Shown here piece after piece: positions 51,190 through 61,218 of a stretch of DNA of 64,000 nt (positions are counted from its first letter, which is position 1; the number at the start of each line of letters is the position of its first letter). The translations under genes were made by a program, and so were the position numbers. The notes beneath the pieces are model-generated. The model was not told the DNA's origin. It saw nothing but the letters and a program-made list of their open reading frames with translations, and did no database searches. The DNA is from Marinifilum sp. D737 (GTDB lineage Bacteria > Bacteroidota > Bacteroidia > Bacteroidales > Marinifilaceae): positions 36,364-100,363 of the forward strand of contig NZ_JANQCD010000018.1 of the NCBI RefSeq assembly GCF_026672275.1, written 5' to 3'.

Positions 51190-52986
51190 ATGAAAAGCTT
51201 CTTCAAATTTACATTCGCCTCTTTAATTGGAGGTATTGTAGGTGGAATTTTCCTTTTACTTCTAGGAATGCTGATTATAGCTGGTATCGCATCAAGTGCT
51301 GATAAACCTGTAACAGTTAAAAACAAAAGTGTTTTGGAAATTAAACTAAACAAATCGCTTGCTGATAGAGGTGCAGATAAGCCTTTTGACAATTTCGACT
51401 TACCAGGAACCGGAAGCTCAAGCATAGGTTTAACAAGCATTTTAGAAAGTATCGAGAAGGCAAAAACCGACGAAAAAATCAAAGGTATCTATTTAAATGT
51501 TAGTGATGTTTCTGCCAATTTTGGTGGTATTGCCTCTATCGAAGAAATCAGAAACAAACTTAAAGAGTTTAAAGAAACCGGTAAATTTATTGTGAGCTAC
51601 AACAATTTTGGATATTCACAAAAAGCTTACTACCTAACATCTGTTTCAGATAGTATTTACTTAAATCCTGAAGCAATGATAATGCTTCTTGGTATGGGTG
51701 GTGAAAGAACTTTTTACAAAAAATTTCTAAAAAACATTGGTGTTGAAGCTCAAGTAATCAGAGTTGGTAAATACAAATCGGCAACAGAACAGTTTTTCAG
51801 AGATGATATGAGTGACGAAAGTCGTGAGCAAACCATGGCTTATGTTGGCGATATATGGAACCAGATCTTAAAAGGAATTTCGGAAGAAAGAGGTATTTCG
51901 GTTGATAAATTAAATGAACTAATTGACGCATTTGCTATTAAAAAGGCAGCTGATGCTAAAAAATACAACTTGATTGATGGTGTGATCTACCAAGATGAAA
52001 TGAATGCTATCCTTAGAAAGCTTACAGATATTAAAGAAGACAAAAAACTTCGAAAAATTAGTGTTTCTGATTACGCAAAATCTCCAGATACTGATTCAAA
52101 ATTCTCGAAAAATAAAATTGCAGTGGTTTATGCTTCTGGCGCCATTGGAAATGAGCAAAGCGAAACCGCAATTGGACCTGAATTGGCTAACACTATCCGT
52201 AAAGCAAGAAGAGATTCTACCGTTAAAGCCATTGTATTACGTGTAAACTCACCAGGTGGTAGCGCTTTGGTTTCTGATATTATTTGGAGAGAAGTGGAAT
52301 TGGCATCCCAAGAAAAACCGGTTATCGCTTCAATGGGTAACGTTGCTGCATCAGGTGGTTATTACATTGCTTGTCCTGCAGATACTATTGTTGCTGACAA
52401 AAACACCATTACCGGATCAATTGGTATCTATGGCTTGTTCTTCTCGGGAGAAGAATTGATTAAGAATAAAATTGGTTTCACAACCGATTCATATGGAACC
52501 AACAAACATTCAGCTTTTGGAGGAGGTTATCCATTAATGGTTGTTCCGGTTTCTTCAAGAAAATTCACAAAAACCGAAAAAGTAATTCTTCAGGATATCA
52601 TTAACGAAGGATATGATACATTCCTAACAAGAGTTGCTGATGGTAGAAACCGCTCGAAAGAAGAAATTCATGAAGTGGCTCAAGGAAGAGTTTGGAGTGC
52701 TGTTGATGCCAAAGAAAATGGTTTGGTTGATGTTTTAGGAGGTTTAGAAACCGCAATTGAGATTGCAAAAGAAAAAGCAGGCTTGAAAGATGACTATAGA
52801 ATTGTTTCTCTTCCTAAACAAAAAGACCCTATTCAGGAATTAATAAATGATATTACTGGTGAAGCCAAAACCCGATTCTTAAAATTTGAGTTAGGTGATA
52901 CTTACAGATATTACAATCAGGCTCAAAGCATTATGGATTTAGGTGGTATTCAGGCTCGCTTGCCATACGAAATAGAATTGAACTAA
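51190..52986 (+). CDS. sppA: Signal peptide peptidase SppA, 67K type
   Basis: SppA degrades cleaved signal peptides in the membrane. The 598-residue protein has an N-terminal TM helix (IGGIVGGIFLLLLGMLIIAGIASS, about residues 11-34) and two tandem S49 domains. The catalytic dyad fits Lys196 (GKYKSATEQF, first half) and Ser388 (NVAASGGYYIA, second half), with TGSIGIYG following. The full length resembles E. coli SppA (618), not the short bacillar form. It is divergent from folK and followed by a terminator. Confidence 0.94.
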   Translation: MKSFFKFTFASLIGGIVGGIFLLLLGMLIIAGIASSADKPVTVKNKSVLEIKLNKSLADRGADKPFDNFDLPGTGSSSIGLTSILESIEKAKTDEKIKGIYLNVSDVSANFGGIASIEEIRNKLKEFKETGKFIVSYNNFGYSQKAYYLTSVSDSIYLNPEAMIMLLGMGGERTFYKKFLKNIGVEAQVIRVGKYKSATEQFFRDDMSDESREQTMAYVGDIWNQILKGISEERGISVDKLNELIDAFAIKKAADAKKYNLIDGVIYQDEMNAILRKLTDIKEDKKLRKISVSDYAKSPDTDSKFSKNKIAVVYASGAIGNEQSETAIGPELANTIRKARRDSTVKAIVLRVNSPGGSALVSDIIWREVELASQEKPVIASMGNVAASGGYYIACPADTIVADKNTITGSIGIYGLFFSGEELIKNKIGFTTDSYGTNKHSAFGGGYPLMVVPVSSRKFTKTEKVILQDIINEGYDTFLTRVADGRNRSKEEIHEVAQGRVWSAVDAKENGLVDVLGGLETAIEIAKEKAGLKDDYRIVSLPKQKDPIQELINDITGEAKTRFLKFELGDTYRYYNQAQSIMDLGGIQARLPYEIELN

Positions 52987-53007
52987 ATTTCATTCATTCA
53001 ATCGCAT

Positions 53008-53039
53008 AAAAAATCCTCAAGAAATTGAGGATTTTTTTA
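53008..53039 (+). terminator. Rho-independent terminator of sppA
   Basis: A stem AAATCCTCAA/TTGAGGATTT with a GAAA loop and a 7-base T-run. Confidence 0.88.
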
Positions 53040-53209
53040 TTTTAGGATTCAGCAATTTTTTATCAACTAAATAAAAAATTATTGTCATATTTAATTCCTT
53101 ATTAAATGCTAACAAATATTTCTGTAAATTTAATATGGAATTAATTGTTGCTATTTACAAGTCAATCTCGAACGAGATGTATCTATACACCTGATTAAAA
53201 CTATAATCG

Positions 53210-54337
53210 ATGAAAGCATTATCCCGTTTTTTAAAAGTTTTACTACTCCCATTTAGTTTACTTTACGGATTAATTGTGGCCATGCGCAATATGCTCTTCG
53301 ATTTAAATATACTAAGCAGTACCGAATTCAAGATTCCAATAATTTCGGTTGGCAACATCACCGTTGGAGGAACTGGAAAAACCCCTCATATTGAATACCT
53401 TATCACTCTTTTAAAAGATGATTACAAGCTTGCTACCCTAAGTCGTGGTTACAAAAGAAAAAGCAAAGGTTTTATTCTTTCCGACGAAAATTCCACTGCA
53501 AACCTGATTGGTGATGAGCCTATGCAAATCAAACGCAAGTTTTCTGACATACTGGTTTCGGTTGATAGCAAAAGGGTAAATGGTGTTAAAAATCTACTCA
53601 ACAGTGAACATGGAAATGATTTAAGTGCGATTTTATTGGATGATGCATACCAGCACAGATACATAAAACCTGGCTTATCTATTCTTTTAATTGACTACAA
53701 CAGACCAATTACTCGCGATTTTATAATGCCATATGGGCGCTTGAGAGAAAGTGCAGAAGAAAGATCAAGAGCAAATATCATTATTGTGAGTAAAACTCCT
53801 GCTAATATGACTCCAATTGAGAGAAGAATCATTGTGAAGGAACTAAAGATACTGCCTTATCAAAAACTATATTTTACATGTTTAGATTATGGAAATCTTC
53901 AACCCGTATTTAGCAAAGATGCAGTAAAAATTGGTGATGAAGACTGGAACAAGGAAAGCTTTTCAATTCTTTTGGTAACAGGAATTGCAAATCCTAAACC
54001 TTTACGAGAATATTTAGATGGTTTCTCAAATACAATTGAAGAATTGCACTTTCCAGATCATCATGCGTTCAATCAGAAAGATATTCAAGCTATTGAGAAA
54101 AGGTTTGATGAACTAGCTGGCGAAAATAAAATCATTATTACCACAGAAAAGGATGCTACTCGAATTTTTGATATGGAAATCAAACAAGAAAGCATAAAAA
54201 AACACCTATTCTTTGTTCCTTTATGCATTAAGTTTTTGAATGAAGACAAGTCGAAATTCGACAATCAGATTTTAAACTACGTCAAGAAAAACAAACGCTC
54301 AAGCAACCTACACAATATCGAAACAGATTCAATATAA
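53210..54337 (+). CDS. lpxK: Tetraacyldisaccharide 4'-kinase (LpxK)
   Basis: LpxK phosphorylates the 4' position of lipid A disaccharide at the inner membrane. The 375-residue protein has an N-terminal membrane-associated helix (VLLLPFSLLYGLIVAM). The P-loop is VGGTGKTPH, followed by LATLSRGYKRKSKGF and then DDAYQHRYIKPGLSILLID, whose Asp residues are conserved. YGRLRES is another family segment, as are FPDHHAFNQKDI and ITTEKDATRI in the C-terminal part. A terminator follows at 54342-54367. It indicates an LPS-bearing outer membrane. Confidence 0.94.
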   Translation: MKALSRFLKVLLLPFSLLYGLIVAMRNMLFDLNILSSTEFKIPIISVGNITVGGTGKTPHIEYLITLLKDDYKLATLSRGYKRKSKGFILSDENSTANLIGDEPMQIKRKFSDILVSVDSKRVNGVKNLLNSEHGNDLSAILLDDAYQHRYIKPGLSILLIDYNRPITRDFIMPYGRLRESAEERSRANIIIVSKTPANMTPIERRIIVKELKILPYQKLYFTCLDYGNLQPVFSKDAVKIGDEDWNKESFSILLVTGIANPKPLREYLDGFSNTIEELHFPDHHAFNQKDIQAIEKRFDELAGENKIIITTEKDATRIFDMEIKQESIKKHLFFVPLCIKFLNEDKSKFDNQILNYVKKNKRSSNLHNIETDSI

Positions 54338-54341
54338 AATA

Positions 54342-54367
54342 AAAGGGGAATTAAAAGATTCCCCTTT
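54342..54367 (+). terminator. Rho-independent terminator of lpxK
   Basis: A perfect 10-bp stem (AAAGGGGAAT/ATTCCCCTTT) with a TAAAAG loop. It ends in only a short T-run and then a mixed sequence. Confidence 0.75.
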
Positions 54368-54540
54368 ACTCTACCATTTATTAACCACTACATTAATTAA
54401 CAGCTATTGCTAAAGCACTTTGGCTTATGCCAAAATAAAATTTTTCCTTTTAAATGCTCTATGCTTCATCAAGTTACAAAATCAAACATAAATAATCAAG
54501 CATTGAGTTTCTTTTTTTTAATGAATATAATACTGATCAA

Positions 54541-57500
54541 TTACTTTAATTTCCCTCCTAACACACAAGTCTTCTTATAGGTTTTCATGCGGCCATCCGG
54601 ATTAAACATTTCAATATAAACAAGGTAAATTCCTATTGGCAATCTTTCCCTTTTTGAATTCAATCCATCCCAATACACACTATCATCAGTTCCCAAATAC
54701 AAATTACTGGCAAGTTTCCTGATTTCCTTTCCCAATGCATTGTATATTCTGATATTAGCTACAAATCCATCATCTTTTAAATTAAAGTTGATGTACAAAC
54801 GATCATCAATTCCATCGTTATCTGGAGAAAATACTTTAGATGATAAGCTAACCTCCTCTACAGATTCCTCTATATCACTATAAACAGAGTTTTTAATGCC
54901 AGGAGTTCCAAAACCAATATTTTGTGCCGCCGACTGCCAATTGGAATGCAAATTGGTTTCTTCATCTGGATTCACACGCTCTAATGCAACACCTTCCTTA
55001 CTTGCCAACAATTCAAAATGCATACCTTCCTTATACTCCAAATCATCAATAAGCTCATCTTTTGTGTACAAAACCATCCTTCCATTTTTATCTGGATAAT
55101 TTGGCAAACTCACTTGATGGAAAACTGCAGTATTTGATGTGTAATAATTTTCAGCAATATTTAAAGAATCAGATGTAAACAAGCAGTATGACTCAGGATG
55201 CAATAGAATCTGTTTCTTGGCCAACTTAACACTATCTGTTAGCAAATAATTCGCATCTTTTTTACCAATGTACAATTTGGATAAATCGTAAACATTTTGA
55301 GTCCGATTGAACAACTCTACATAGTCAGAACCACCTACCAATGGATTAAATAAGATTTCATTAATTACAATTTCACCCTGATGAGCTGAAGCAGGTATCC
55401 AAAATTCAACAAGATTACTTTTAAGTGGATTACCTGCCAAATCTGATACTCTTTCAGAAATCTCTAATTTAAAGCTTGCATTCTCGAGCAAATGTTCCTG
55501 AAATACAATTTCGATTATCGTTTTAACTTCCTCAAGCTTGCGAATCTCTATTATTAGGTTCTTCCCTTGTGTCAATTTATAATTTGATATTTGAAGCACT
55601 TCCAACTCTTGCATAGGTTCAGAATAAGTTATTCTAACCGTATTTGTGTTCACAACTTCTAAGTTCTCAATTTGTGGTAGAGTCTGATCTTTATTCTCTG
55701 CAAATACAGAATTTTGTTTCCCTGGCGTTCCTCCATCAGTAGCATTAGATGCCTTCCAATTGGGTTCTTGCCAAGTAAAATTCATTGGATCAATTCGCTC
55801 TAAACTCCAACCTCCATTACTTTTCTCTTCTGATTGATACCAAGTGTCGGAATAAACAATCTCATCAATTGTTTTTCCATTGGCAGACAACAAACTTAAA
55901 CGATTGCCTGCATTGTTTAAGCCGGTAAAGTTTGATAACCCCATAGCATTTCCATACTCAGAAAATAGTTCTTCTGCAGGATTTGAGCAGAGAATCAAAT
56001 ATGAATTTGCCTGAATGGTATCCGAGGAAAATAACAACTCTTTACTACCAATTTTCAGCTTCCACCCTTCAACTAAAATTGGAAAAGCTCTGGTATTGTA
56101 TAGCTCGATATACTCATATTCAGGCAATCCCTGACTTGGACTTTCATCTGCCATGATTTCATTGATAACAACATCATTTTCATTTGCTGGAACCAGATAT
56201 TCAAAGACAATTGAATCGGAAGCCAATTTCGCTCCATCTTTGTCAATAATGCTTAAAACTTCTACTTGATAATTACCTGTCTTTAATTCTGAATACAGAA
56301 TAATCAGAATTTCTTTACCTGAATTGGTGATTGAAGACCTAAAGCTTTTCAGTTCTTCATCATTACAGCTGATTTTAAAATTCTCAGAAGTCAATTGTTG
56401 ATCCGAATTAAGTCTTTCAGAAAAAGCAATTAAAATAGAATCTTGTCCTATTATTTGATAAGACTTGATAAAAGGAGCAGTATTTACTGATTGTACTTGA
56501 AAATCATCAAGCCATAATTCTCCAGCTCGCGATACGGATTCAAAAGTAAATTCCAACCCACAATAAAATTCTTCACTTTTATCTGTTATGACAGAAGAAA
56601 AATCCTCCATTTTATACCAAGAGTTATTCTCTCCCATTCTATTGTAGGCCAAATTCCATATGCCATTAGCATTATATTCTACTTTTATGGCAATTGCCTC
56701 ATTCGCGTTCCAATCAAATCTCGTCTTTGCTAATACTTCAGGAGTTTCCCCACTATTCGTTTTCCATATACTTAAAATATCAGAAGAGCCTTTTAAGTTT
56801 ACTCCTACAGAATATTTGACTTTCGCTTTGGCAGGATTTTCATGATCCATACAAAGGTGAAACACAAAATTATTTCCAGAACTCGGGTCCCAATCACCAT
56901 TTCGTAAAACAAAAGTCCATCTTGTTATTCCATTCTCACTTCGCCAATTATTCAACTTACGAGAAATATAGCTATTTCCAAACTGATTGCTCAAGTTGTG
57001 CTTCAAGGATTTTCTTCCATGGATTGGTTGATATGTGGAAACTGACCAGTCTGAAGAGTTTGTAAATTCATCCAATGAAGATTCTTCAAAATCATAAATA
57101 ATATCTAACAAGCTTTTTCCGAATGCAATACTGCAAGTATCTGAATCTAAAATTGAACTAAGACTAAGTTTAAAACCTTTTTTACCAGAATAGCTAATGG
57201 AATTCACATCCAATGACCCCTTATTAAAACCTAACTCATTATCAGAAATCAATTCACCGTCTCCCTGAATCAATTCCAAACTAATTTTATCCGAATTATC
57301 TCTATCAATGTTCTGATATTTATCACAAGCAAGCACTTTCAAATTAAATTGTTCAGAATTATCCTTAACAAACAAAGGTGATGAAACAATACTAAGCCTG
57401 TCAGCTTCTACATTTAAGCTAAAAGAATCTGAATTAATATCCTTAAGCATGCTTGTTTTTAATTCCGAACTATTAATTCCAGTCTTCCAGCCTGAACCTG

Positions 57501-60078
57501 ACTTTGGAATAAAAACTTGAAATTCCATATTGTCAGGTAAACTGGATTCTTTGAAGTATATGGCCAATTCAAACTTCTGAACTGCTCCGTTACTTACCTG
57601 AAATAAACCCTTACTTGAGCTAAATTTGATACGTTCATTGTCAATATCATTGCTGCGTGAAAGAATTTCTCCTTCACTTTTTATTACAGCTCCTGCAATG
57701 TGTTTTTCCCAATCAAAAGAATTTGGAAGTTCTTTTTTATAGAATGTCGCAGTATTGATAATGGTTGGCAAATCATCGAAAGAAGCCAGGTCTGTAATCG
57801 TAAAATTAAGAGCAGTAATTGCCCTTTCCTCTGTTACTGATAAAGATGTTAACAGGTGATTAGTAATTTCCTCACCTTCTGTAAGCGTCGAGTTTTGGTC
57901 AACACTTGAAATATCTTTAGAAAGAATGGTTTCGAAACCTTCAGCTTCTGCCTGAATGGTAAAATGTTCAGCTTTATCATACTCCAAATCGGTCCAAATC
58001 ATTTTACCATTATCCATAATTTTCCTCAATCCTGATACAGATTTCAATTCTCCACTTCCTGCAGCCAGGCTAATTTTCACCTGCTTATCAAAATCGGTAT
58101 CCAAATTTCCCAATTCATCAATCATTTCTATCTCAACAGCAAACAACTCATTGGGTTTTACAGATTTTGGAATCGAACTAAACTGCATTTGTACAGCTTT
58201 CACTTCACATTCTAAGCTCGGCCCTAATACTTCATTGTCAAACTGTGGTTTCAGTCCACTCTCCTCTTCTGCTACTTCCCAGTTTTCACCGGATTTTTCA
58301 ATTCGTAGTTGAATTATTTCTTTGTCTACACAAGCTCCTTCCTTAAAATATGCAAACAGAGAATAGGTAACCTCACTTTCACTATCAACAATTGCAGCTG
58401 GTTCCGATTCTTGAAAAAAGACATCAATTTTGTTCTTTGAAATCTCGAAATCAACATCTATTTCATGATTACTGCGCATAAGATAAAAGCCCGCTATGCT
58501 TTTCTTAAAATCTACTTGATTACTTTCTCCACCTATAAGCCTAATTTTCTTAAGAACAGTCGGAGCATCGTCATTACCTGAATCTTTTATCGCAAATTCG
58601 AATAATTTAAATGCGCTGCTTTTGTGAATGCTTAAAGCTGATATAAAGGTATGCACTGGAATCCAGGAAGTTGGAAGAGCTTCTGATTCATATGTATTTT
58701 TGATAATAATTTTGGGAGAAATCAGCTCTGGTAAATTTTCTCCCATTAGCTTTAATTGAATCGTATCTACAATTTGATACTTTAATGCATCAAAAACCAG
58801 TTTACCTTTATCAAGTCTATTAATTAAACCATTGGAGGCTGTCAATTCTCCTTTTCCTGAATGCAGCGCCAATCTAATCTGCTCGTCTTGATCAGTATCA
58901 AGATTTCCAAATTGATCTTTGGCTTCCACCAAAAATTGAAACAATTGATTTCTTACAACTGATTCCGGAATTTCAGTCAAGTTCAATTGAGTAGCTTCTA
59001 CATTTACGGTATGAATAACCGAATTTATGCTTTCATTGCTTCCAGCAAAATCCGATCCACTTGCAAATGTTAAAAGTCCCTTTGCAGCTTTTCCTAAAGC
59101 CAACTGAAGTTTTGATCCATCAACCAATTCATGAGCTGAATTAAGATATGCCCTTAGTTCAAATTCTCTCTTTGAACCATCAGGAATGGATAATTGATCT
59201 TCTACAAAATCAAAATATAACGAATCAGAACCTATGCTTACAGCCTGATAATTCACAAAATTGCCTTGCGAGTAAATCCTAACACCTCCTAATTGAGTCT
59301 CCCAATCTATTCCATTTTCTGGATTTAAGTTATAAACGGTCATTCTGGAAATTTTGGTAGGAACACCATCGCTTGCTGAATCTGTTTCGTCAATTACGAA
59401 TCTAAAGCAAGGCAAAGCTTCTGACTCTGTATCAACATCCGTATTAATTGTCAATTCTCCAATCTGATTCTCAGCTTCTTTTAAAACTGTAAAATTGTCA
59501 TTTTCAACTATAATAGGATCACCACGAACAGAAATGTTATTGAAATAAACTTTATCCCCGGCATTTGGATTATTCATCCTCACGATTATTCTAAGTTCAT
59601 CTCCTTCCAAACCAGAAGTAGAAGCATCAGAACTTCCCCAATTTCCAATATTTTCGCCATTTACGGTAAAAAGTTGTTCTGTCTCACCATCAATTTTATA
59701 ATAACATTTAAGGTACTTTTTTGAACTTGTAGAAGAGCCAGTCTCAACTGCCAGCACAGCGATAGCACAATTGGTATAAGAGGAAATATCAATTGCTTTA
59801 CTCATCCAAACTGCTTCACCATCGCAATCAACAGCTTCCAATCTTCCCCCACTGGTTTCTACCACTTTAACGTAATCCGAATCATCGGCAAGAGTACAGT
59901 TAGTAACATCCAAACTCCAATCAACAACCCCCTCCATATCAACTTTTGAACCCCAATAACCTTTATTTAGATCTGCAACATCCGAGAAGTTTCTTGTCCA
60001 TATATCCTCTGCATGTAGGTTTGTATTTACCAGTAAAACCAAGAGTATGAACAAATTCTGGTAAAGTGTTTTTTTCAT
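54541..60078 (-). CDS. Giant secreted lamin-tail-domain protein with CHU_C-type C-terminus
   Basis: The 1845-residue protein begins with a signal peptide (LYQNLFILLVLLVNTNLHAE). Residues about 210-1010 are three tandem units of about 270 residues, each with two Ig-like beta modules: a first type (DTESEALPCFRFVI, KSSAFKLFEFAIKD, ERAITALNFTITD) and a second type (ESVVRNQLFQFLVEAKDQFG near 364, KSVKPNELFAVEIEMIDELG near 637, FVKDNSEQFNLKVLACDKYQ near 897). A jelly-roll-like region follows, then two lamin-tail domains (about 1299-1455 and 1566-1735: VVINEIMAD, IVINEILFN). The final 100 residues match gliding-motility/T9SS CHU_C sorting tails (SPDNDGIDD ... LPIGIYLVYIEM). It is therefore probably exported by type IX secretion and sits at the surface, perhaps in adhesion; no enzyme motif is seen. 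Confidence 0.85.
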   Translation of the reverse strand: MKKTLYQNLFILLVLLVNTNLHAEDIWTRNFSDVADLNKGYWGSKVDMEGVVDWSLDVTNCTLADDSDYVKVVETSGGRLEAVDCDGEAVWMSKAIDISSYTNCAIAVLAVETGSSTSSKKYLKCYYKIDGETEQLFTVNGENIGNWGSSDASTSGLEGDELRIIVRMNNPNAGDKVYFNNISVRGDPIIVENDNFTVLKEAENQIGELTINTDVDTESEALPCFRFVIDETDSASDGVPTKISRMTVYNLNPENGIDWETQLGGVRIYSQGNFVNYQAVSIGSDSLYFDFVEDQLSIPDGSKREFELRAYLNSAHELVDGSKLQLALGKAAKGLLTFASGSDFAGSNESINSVIHTVNVEATQLNLTEIPESVVRNQLFQFLVEAKDQFGNLDTDQDEQIRLALHSGKGELTASNGLINRLDKGKLVFDALKYQIVDTIQLKLMGENLPELISPKIIIKNTYESEALPTSWIPVHTFISALSIHKSSAFKLFEFAIKDSGNDDAPTVLKKIRLIGGESNQVDFKKSIAGFYLMRSNHEIDVDFEISKNKIDVFFQESEPAAIVDSESEVTYSLFAYFKEGACVDKEIIQLRIEKSGENWEVAEEESGLKPQFDNEVLGPSLECEVKAVQMQFSSIPKSVKPNELFAVEIEMIDELGNLDTDFDKQVKISLAAGSGELKSVSGLRKIMDNGKMIWTDLEYDKAEHFTIQAEAEGFETILSKDISSVDQNSTLTEGEEITNHLLTSLSVTEERAITALNFTITDLASFDDLPTIINTATFYKKELPNSFDWEKHIAGAVIKSEGEILSRSNDIDNERIKFSSSKGLFQVSNGAVQKFELAIYFKESSLPDNMEFQVFIPKSGSGWKTGINSSELKTSMLKDINSDSFSLNVEADRLSIVSSPLFVKDNSEQFNLKVLACDKYQNIDRDNSDKISLELIQGDGELISDNELGFNKGSLDVNSISYSGKKGFKLSLSSILDSDTCSIAFGKSLLDIIYDFEESSLDEFTNSSDWSVSTYQPIHGRKSLKHNLSNQFGNSYISRKLNNWRSENGITRWTFVLRNGDWDPSSGNNFVFHLCMDHENPAKAKVKYSVGVNLKGSSDILSIWKTNSGETPEVLAKTRFDWNANEAIAIKVEYNANGIWNLAYNRMGENNSWYKMEDFSSVITDKSEEFYCGLEFTFESVSRAGELWLDDFQVQSVNTAPFIKSYQIIGQDSILIAFSERLNSDQQLTSENFKISCNDEELKSFRSSITNSGKEILIILYSELKTGNYQVEVLSIIDKDGAKLASDSIVFEYLVPANENDVVINEIMADESPSQGLPEYEYIELYNTRAFPILVEGWKLKIGSKELLFSSDTIQANSYLILCSNPAEELFSEYGNAMGLSNFTGLNNAGNRLSLLSANGKTIDEIVYSDTWYQSEEKSNGGWSLERIDPMNFTWQEPNWKASNATDGGTPGKQNSVFAENKDQTLPQIENLEVVNTNTVRITYSEPMQELEVLQISNYKLTQGKNLIIEIRKLEEVKTIIEIVFQEHLLENASFKLEISERVSDLAGNPLKSNLVEFWIPASAHQGEIVINEILFNPLVGGSDYVELFNRTQNVYDLSKLYIGKKDANYLLTDSVKLAKKQILLHPESYCLFTSDSLNIAENYYTSNTAVFHQVSLPNYPDKNGRMVLYTKDELIDDLEYKEGMHFELLASKEGVALERVNPDEETNLHSNWQSAAQNIGFGTPGIKNSVYSDIEESVEEVSLSSKVFSPDNDGIDDRLYINFNLKDDGFVANIRIYNALGKEIRKLASNLYLGTDDSVYWDGLNSKRERLPIGIYLVYIEMFNPDGRMKTYKKTCVLGGKLK

Positions 60079-60091
60079 AGGAAATTAACTT

Positions 60092-60099
60092 TAACTTTG
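60092..60099 (+). promoter_or_regulatory. Possible -7 promoter element of asd
   Basis: TAACTTTG matches TAnnTTTG and is about 75 bases before the asd start. The -33 position is T-rich but not a clear TTTG. Confidence 0.4.
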
Positions 60100-60173
60100 A
60101 TTTGCTTTTCTTAGTAAAGGCTAATTTAACTATAATCGATTTTATTAACAAGGAATTAAAGCTTTATTATGTT

Positions 60174-61163
60174 ATGAGGATAGCAGTTGTAGGAGCTACA
60201 GGCCTGGTGGGCCAGAAAATACTGGATGTTCTGGAGGAAAGAAATTTTCCGGTTAGCGATTTATACCCAGTCGCAAGTGAAAGATCTGTGGGTAAAGAGG
60301 TTGCATTTAATGGCAACAAGTACAAAGTTATCAGTATGGAAGATGCAATTAATCTAAAACCACAAATTGCAATTTTCTCAGCGGGTGGCGGTACATCATT
60401 AAAATGGGCTCCTGAATTTGCCAAAGTTGGCACTACTGTAGTAGATAATTCTTCAGCTTGGAGAATGGATGAGAACAAAAAATTAGTTGTTCCGGAAATT
60501 AATGCCACAGAATTAACCAAAGAGGATAAAATTATTGCCAATCCGAATTGCTCAACAATTCAGATGGTGGTTGCCCTGGCTCCTCTTCATAAAAAATACC
60601 AGATTGAACGCCTGGTGATTTCAACATATCAGTCGATCACTGGTACAGGAGTAAAGGCAGTACAGCAATTTGAAGATGAGCGCTCAGGAGTTGATGGAGA
60701 AAAAGCCTATCCACACGAGATAGATAAAAACTGTCTTCCACATTGCGATGTTTTTACCGAAAATGGTTACACTAAAGAAGAAATGAAACTAGTTAATGAA
60801 ACCAGAAAAATTTTGAAGGACGACAGCATCAGAGTTACTGCTACTGCAGTTAGAGTACCAGTTGTTGGAGGTCATAGTGAATCATTAAACATTGAATTTG
60901 CCAATGATTTTGATGTTGAAGAGGTAAAACAACTTCTAAAAGAAACTGAAGGTGTAATTGTTCAGGATAATCTGGATAATAATGAATACCCTATGCCAAA
61001 GTATTCGCATGAACGAGATGAAGTATTTGTTGGACGTATTCGCCGTGATTATTCAAATCCAAACAGTTTAAACATGTGGGTTGTTGCCGATAACCTTAGA
61101 AAAGGAGCTGCAACCAATGCCGTTCAAATTGCAGAATATTTAGCCAAGCAAGAATTAGTATAA
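60174..61163 (+). CDS. asd: Aspartate-semialdehyde dehydrogenase
   Basis: Asd reduces aspartyl phosphate to aspartate semialdehyde in the lysine, threonine, methionine and diaminopimelate routes. The 329-residue protein starts at the ATG at 60174 with MRIAVVGATGLVGQ (Rossmann glycines). The catalytic Cys126 is in NPNCSTIQ. VPVVGGHSESLN and an Arg/His-containing GRIRRDYSNPN also fit. An upstream frame from 60102 is unlikely (no ribosome-binding site and a different N-terminus). A terminator follows. It feeds DapD at the other end of the window. Confidence 0.95.
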   Translation: MRIAVVGATGLVGQKILDVLEERNFPVSDLYPVASERSVGKEVAFNGNKYKVISMEDAINLKPQIAIFSAGGGTSLKWAPEFAKVGTTVVDNSSAWRMDENKKLVVPEINATELTKEDKIIANPNCSTIQMVVALAPLHKKYQIERLVISTYQSITGTGVKAVQQFEDERSGVDGEKAYPHEIDKNCLPHCDVFTENGYTKEEMKLVNETRKILKDDSIRVTATAVRVPVVGGHSESLNIEFANDFDVEEVKQLLKETEGVIVQDNLDNNEYPMPKYSHERDEVFVGRIRRDYSNPNSLNMWVVADNLRKGAATNAVQIAEYLAKQELV

Positions 61164-61171
61164 CACAATAA

Positions 61172-61201
61172 AAAACCCGATGCAAAACATCGGGTTTTCT
61201 T
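61172..61201 (+). terminator. Rho-independent terminator between asd and hflX
   Basis: A perfect 11-bp stem (AAAACCCGATG/CATCGGGTTTT) with a CAAAA loop. A/T-rich flanks on both sides suit bidirectional use. Confidence 0.88.
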
Positions 61202-61218
61202 TTTATATCATTATTCTT

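Noticed and set aside
60102..60173. N-terminal extension of asd
   Set aside because: The Rossmann fold of Asd starts at the ATG 60174; the 24 extra residues are not part of the family.
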